Source: Thermodesulfovibrionales bacterium (lineage in GTDB: Bacteria > Nitrospirota > Thermodesulfovibrionia > Thermodesulfovibrionales > SM23-35). From it: DNA of 9,576 nucleotides. Numbering within the stretch: position 1 is the stretch's first letter; each line of letters starts with the position of its first letter. The translations under genes and the position numbers were made by a program. Below the pieces are notes generated by a model that was not told the DNA's origin, ran no database searches, and worked only from the letters and a program-made list of their open reading frames with translations. Location of the stretch: NCBI GenBank assembly GCA_022013235.1, contig JAKLQR010000352.1, positions 1 through 9,576 on the forward strand, given 5' to 3'. Positions 6,490 to 9,576 of this stretch are shown here, piece by piece.

Positions 6490-8094
6490 TTACGGCTTGC
6501 TGCGGAAAACCGAATAACTGATATTCTTAAATATCCTGTCCCTCTCTTCCACTTCTCTCAGCCATGTCGCAGAAATATTGCCGGATATAATTGAATCGTA
6601 GAGGCGGGTAAATCTTCTGATATGTTCTTCAAATCTTTCTTTCGCATATCCCGTAGCAGTCCGGTTCTTCATGATAAACGTCCAGTCGCTCTGCTGGGCA
6701 AGGAGAAGTTCCCGCGCAGCCTGGTTTATAGCCCTTCGCAGTATCCCTTCCGACTGAGGAAAGGTATCGGCAAGCAGAACCATGCGGTCAGCTGCCTTGA
6801 AGAGATGCCGGTATACATAATCATTCGTTTCGTTCACCCACACTTCACTATACCCCTTCTCCCCCCAGCTCGAAATAGATGGCTGGGAAGCCTGCAGGTC
6901 AGAACGGCCGGCGGCAACTTCTTCCAGATACTCCGAGGGCGTGATCATCCTGAAATTTTTCTGTTCGCGGTGCATTATCCTGAACAATGCATCAAGCCAG
7001 TCAGGGCCTTCGAACCACCAGTGTCCAAAGAGTTCAGCATCATAGGGAGCGGTGATGACCGGCTTTATCCCCAGCCTCCCGCGCAGATACTGTATCTGGT
7101 TACCTCTGCTCTGGAGAAAATGGTGCGCATGCTCCGCGGCCTTTTTTACTGCCCTTTCTCTCTCATAAGGTTTTTTGTTATGGGTCTTACCCGTTATCCG
7201 ATAATATTTCAGACCTGTAAAGGTGCGGAGTCCATCCGGATGCAGGTATGGTTTTAGGGAATCCAAATCCAGATCGAAACCGATGTCCCGATAAAATTCC
7301 CTGTACCAGAAATCTCCCGGGTATCCCTCTATCGAAGACCATACCTGTTTGGCCGATTGATTGTCCCTTCCGAAAGCAACAGCCCCTGAAGGGCAGCGTA
7401 CAGGCAGGGAGGCCCCAAACCCCGGAGTTGGCTCTCCATGGAGTATCCCGTGGGTATCGACGAAGAAATAGTTTATTCCAGCCTCAGTCAACAAGGCATC
7501 AACCCCCGGGATATACCCACATTCGGGAAGCCACATGCCGCGCGGCTTCCCGCCAAAATTTTCCCTGTGCTGTTCAGCGCCGATGAGTATCTGTGCCCTT
7601 ACCGCCTGAGGATGATGCGACAAGATCGGCAGGAAGGCATGGGTCGCAGCGGTGGTGATGAGTTCTATCTTCCCGGTCCCGGAAAGAGATTTGAATACTG
7701 AAACGAGGTCTCTTTTATATACATCTTCGTATAAATGCAGGATTCTCCTGAACCTTTCATGATACATGGTAACAACAGGTTCAAAATGGATATCTCCTTT
7801 GGTCCTCGAAAGTTCCTGTTCGGTAAACGCAATCATTTTTCCGAGATAGTGTGTGTATCTCTGTCGGAGGAGCGGATCATGGAACATCTCGACGAGAGTC
7901 GGACTGAGAGATATGGTAATCCTGAAATCAACCGAATCATGAACAAGCCTTTCAAACATGTCGAGAAGGGGAATATAGGTCTCGGTGATTGCTTCGAAAA
8001 GCCACGTCTCTTCGAGAAAATTATCATGTTCCGGATGACGTATGTAGGGAAGATGTGCGTGAAGCACAATACAGAGGAACCCACTGGTTCTCAT
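6490..8094 (-). CDS. GH57 1,4-alpha-glucan branching enzyme (DUF1957 C-terminal domain)
   Basis: The predicted reaction cleaves an alpha-1,4-glucan and reattaches the piece through an alpha-1,6 bond, as in glycogen-like polymer synthesis in the cytoplasm. The 534-residue length fits the family. All expected GH57 regions are visible: LHAHLPY (11-17), GMWLPECGY (186-194, predicted nucleophile E191), YDAELFGHWWFEG (351-363, predicted acid/base D352) and SSWGEKGYSEVW (408-419). The C-terminal helical part contains QSDWTFIMKN (468-477), typical of this subfamily. There is no signal peptide. A GH57 alpha-amylase or another transferase is possible, but the EL(F)GHWWFEGP and SWGEKGYSEVW wording favours branching enzyme. 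Its ATG (8092-8094) overlaps the lptG stop by ATGA and no clear ribosome binding site precedes it, so translation is probably coupled to lptG. No glycogen synthase or phosphorylase gene is in the window. Confidence 0.9.
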   Translation of the reverse strand: MRTSGFLCIVLHAHLPYIRHPEHDNFLEETWLFEAITETYIPLLDMFERLVHDSVDFRITISLSPTLVEMFHDPLLRQRYTHYLGKMIAFTEQELSRTKGDIHFEPVVTMYHERFRRILHLYEDVYKRDLVSVFKSLSGTGKIELITTAATHAFLPILSHHPQAVRAQILIGAEQHRENFGGKPRGMWLPECGYIPGVDALLTEAGINYFFVDTHGILHGEPTPGFGASLPVRCPSGAVAFGRDNQSAKQVWSSIEGYPGDFWYREFYRDIGFDLDLDSLKPYLHPDGLRTFTGLKYYRITGKTHNKKPYERERAVKKAAEHAHHFLQSRGNQIQYLRGRLGIKPVITAPYDAELFGHWWFEGPDWLDALFRIMHREQKNFRMITPSEYLEEVAAGRSDLQASQPSISSWGEKGYSEVWVNETNDYVYRHLFKAADRMVLLADTFPQSEGILRRAINQAARELLLAQQSDWTFIMKNRTATGYAKERFEEHIRRFTRLYDSIISGNISATWLREVEERDRIFKNISYSVFRSKP

Positions 8095-9158
8095 TCCGGA
8101 ATCTGTCTGAACAGAGAAAACGAGACTATACCGAATATCACAGGCATAAACCAGGGAGCAACCGCGGGGGGTATGATGCCCGCATACCCCATCGAGAGCA
8201 TAAGGGTATATCCGAACCAGTAAATAAAACTAATGGCAACGCCAAGACCTGCGGCGAAGAGACCTCCTCCGGCCCTGCCGATTACCGAAAGGGACACCCC
8301 GAGCACAAGCATAAAAAAGTTTGCGATGGGGTACGATATTTTGGAATTGAGGTCCACCAGGAGTTTTGTGACGCTAAAACCCGCCGACTGGAGTCGTTGT
8401 GTGTAATCATAGAGTTCTCCGATACCCATCTCTTCAGGTTTCCTCGTAACTTTTCCGAAAAAATCCGGGGACTCAAGAGAGGGGAACAGCAATTCAGGAG
8501 TGTACTGTATTTCTCCTGTCTCCATATCATAAATAGCGACATTCCTGAGTTTCCATGATCCAGCTTCATTCCAGAATGCATTCTCGGCCTCGATTCTTTG
8601 TTTGACCCTGTCTTCCCCTGTTGTAAAAATACTGATATTTTGTATGATTTTGCCCTGGGGAATGTAACCCCCTATTCGGACGAGGGAACCATTGGTGCCT
8701 CTCATCCATAATGCGCCTTTTTGGAAAGCGACTCTTTCGCCACTTTTCAGGATTTCCTTCTTCAATTCAAGGGTTCTTTGAGCAAAATCGGGGACAATAA
8801 CTTCTCCGATGATAAACCCGAGAAGACTGAACACTATCCCCAGGATCAGAAAAGGGAGGAAGAGTCTGCGGAGTTTTCCTCCCGTGGCCTTGAATGCAAT
8901 GAGTTCTCTATAGCGCGACGCCTGGCTGATAATAAAAAGCCCGCAGATCAGGAGCATCATCGGGAAGAGATAGTACAGGTATTTGGGTATATTGAGGAAC
9001 ACATAGGAACCAAGGTTCATGACCGTTAACCTCCCTCGTTCCAGTTCATCAATCTTGTCGAGAAGGTCAAGGATGCTGAAAATCATTGCGAGGCCAAAGG
9101 CCACGATCCCGAATATTTTAAAAAACTCCCTGAGGTAATATTTCCACAGTACCTTCAT
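8091..9158 (-). CDS. lptG: LPS export ABC transporter permease LptG
   Basis: LptG pairs with LptF as the inner-membrane permease that, with the ATPase LptB, extracts lipopolysaccharide and sends it across the periplasm. The 355-residue protein has the YjgP/YjgQ layout: three N-terminal membrane helices (about 13-33, 55-78, 100-122), a periplasmic beta-jellyroll domain (about 135-260), and three C-terminal helices (about 275-294, 300-322, 330-351). SRYRELIAFKATGG (81-94) is the conserved cytoplasmic coupling-type segment after helix 2, and LNSKISYPIAN (270-280) is the usual lead into helix 4. The frame stays open upstream to 9389, but the extra N-terminal residues lie over lptF and do not resemble the family. 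The ATG at 9158, giving MKVLWKYYLREFF, is the normal start and overlaps the lptF stop by ATGA. It is called LptG rather than LptF because it is the second of the pair. Confidence 0.93.
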   Translation of the reverse strand: MKVLWKYYLREFFKIFGIVAFGLAMIFSILDLLDKIDELERGRLTVMNLGSYVFLNIPKYLYYLFPMMLLICGLFIISQASRYRELIAFKATGGKLRRLFLPFLILGIVFSLLGFIIGEVIVPDFAQRTLELKKEILKSGERVAFQKGALWMRGTNGSLVRIGGYIPQGKIIQNISIFTTGEDRVKQRIEAENAFWNEAGSWKLRNVAIYDMETGEIQYTPELLFPSLESPDFFGKVTRKPEEMGIGELYDYTQRLQSAGFSVTKLLVDLNSKISYPIANFFMLVLGVSLSVIGRAGGGLFAAGLGVAISFIYWFGYTLMLSMGYAGIIPPAVAPWFMPVIFGIVSFSLFRQIPE

Positions 9159-9576
9159 CGTGTCCGTTCTCTTCTGTACATGAAGAATGCAAATATGCCG
9201 AGGATCGCAGTAGGAAACCACGCGCCCATATAATGTACTATCCTCCCGGACCTTACAAGGTTTTCGCCATAGATGAGCATCATATAGTAGAATGTGAAGA
9301 CAGCCAGCCCCAGGGTGAGACCGCCGAGTTTCCCCCCCTTCCCCGCCATGAGAGAGAGAGAAGGGCCGAAAAAGATGATAAAAACGCACATGAGGGGCAG
9401 AGAAAACCTTCTGTGGAGCTCCGTATATGCATTGAGTGCACGCTTCTTTTCGACAACCGGTATTTTTTCCATAAGCTCCAGAGGGGTCAGTTCGGCGTTC
9501 TTTTTCGGGATAGGTTCAGCTTCGAGGCTCAGGATAAGATTATATTTCCTGAAAAACAGCTCTGTTGTCTTGTTCC
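9155..9576 (-). CDS. lptF: LPS export ABC transporter permease LptF (C-terminal part only)
   Basis: The C-terminal 139 residues of a YjgP/YjgQ-family permease are present; the gene runs off the right edge of the window, so the start is not seen. The visible part begins in the end of the periplasmic domain, passes LTPLELMEKI and ALNAYTELHRRFSLPL (the standard lead into helix 4), then shows three membrane helices (roughly FSLPLMCVFIIFFG, LGGLTLGLAVFTFYYMMLIY and MGAWFPTAILGIFAFFMYRR) and ends in a short basic tail. The stop overlaps the lptG start by ATGA. Position directly before lptG supports LptF. An internal ATG at 9472 is not the start, since the frame and the family similarity continue upstream of it. 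Confidence 0.9.
   Translation of the reverse strand, partial: NKTTELFFRKYNLILSLEAEPIPKKNAELTPLELMEKIPVVEKKRALNAYTELHRRFSLPLMCVFIIFFGPSLSLMAGKGGKLGGLTLGLAVFTFYYMMLIYGENLVRSGRIVHYMGAWFPTAILGIFAFFMYRRERTR

Noticed and set aside
7735..8223. Plus-strand open frame of 162 codons opposite the branching enzyme and lptG
   Set aside because: It is a shadow frame: the minus strand carries clear GH57 and LptG motifs here, and this frame crosses their junction without recognisable domains.
9159..9389. Upstream extension of lptG by 77 residues
   Set aside because: The extra residues lie over the lptF coding sequence in another frame and lack family character; MKVLWKYYLREFF is the typical LptG N terminus.
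1..9576. Search for CRISPR arrays, transposases, phage genes, toxin-antitoxin or defence genes
   Set aside because: None seen; all long stretches are accounted for by housekeeping genes and the intergenic regions are short.

Overview
The window is a compact, housekeeping-rich piece of a Gram-negative bacterial chromosome. The outer-membrane LPS exporter genes (lptF, lptG) show an envelope with lipopolysaccharide. The gene order (NIF3-like, dnaG, rpoD, tRNA-Met, COG1579 zinc-ribbon gene, rnpB) together with a GH57 branching enzyme suggests a deep-branching anaerobe such as a Nitrospirota or a deltaproteobacterial relative. That placement is inference from gene content and was not checked by phylogeny.

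Layout, plus strand, 1-6484. A 5'-truncated NIF3/DUF34-family gene (3-692) overlaps dnaG (689-2380) by ATGA, and dnaG overlaps rpoD (2377-3948) by ATGA. This forms a translationally coupled operon resembling the macromolecular-synthesis operon, with NIF3 in the position held by rpsU in E. coli. A promoter-like pair straddles the rpoD stop codon and points at a tRNA with CAT anticodon (4051-4126). A coiled-coil/zinc-ribbon protein gene (4146-4856) follows 19 bases after the tRNA CCA end and is probably on the same transcript. After a 190-base intergenic region with a hairpin and a TATAAT box comes rnpB, the class A RNase P RNA (about 5048-5444). A long imperfect palindrome (5450-5553) separates rnpB from a LysR-family regulator (5576-6484).

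Layout, minus strand, 6490-9576. lptF (3' part only), lptG and a GH57 1,4-alpha-glucan branching enzyme form an operon read toward the left, again with ATGA overlaps at both junctions. It converges on the LysR gene with only 5 bases between the two stop codons.

The plus-strand genes cover replication priming, the housekeeping sigma factor and RNA processing. RNase P would process the 5' end of the adjacent tRNA. The minus-strand operon couples LPS transport with alpha-glucan branching, which is an unusual pairing. I found no CRISPR array, phage, IS element or defence system, and nothing that amounts to a new biological system. The points most worth a second look are the palindrome after rnpB, the tRNA/zinc-ribbon cotranscript with its promoter inside the rpoD stop, and the lptFG-GH57 coupling.
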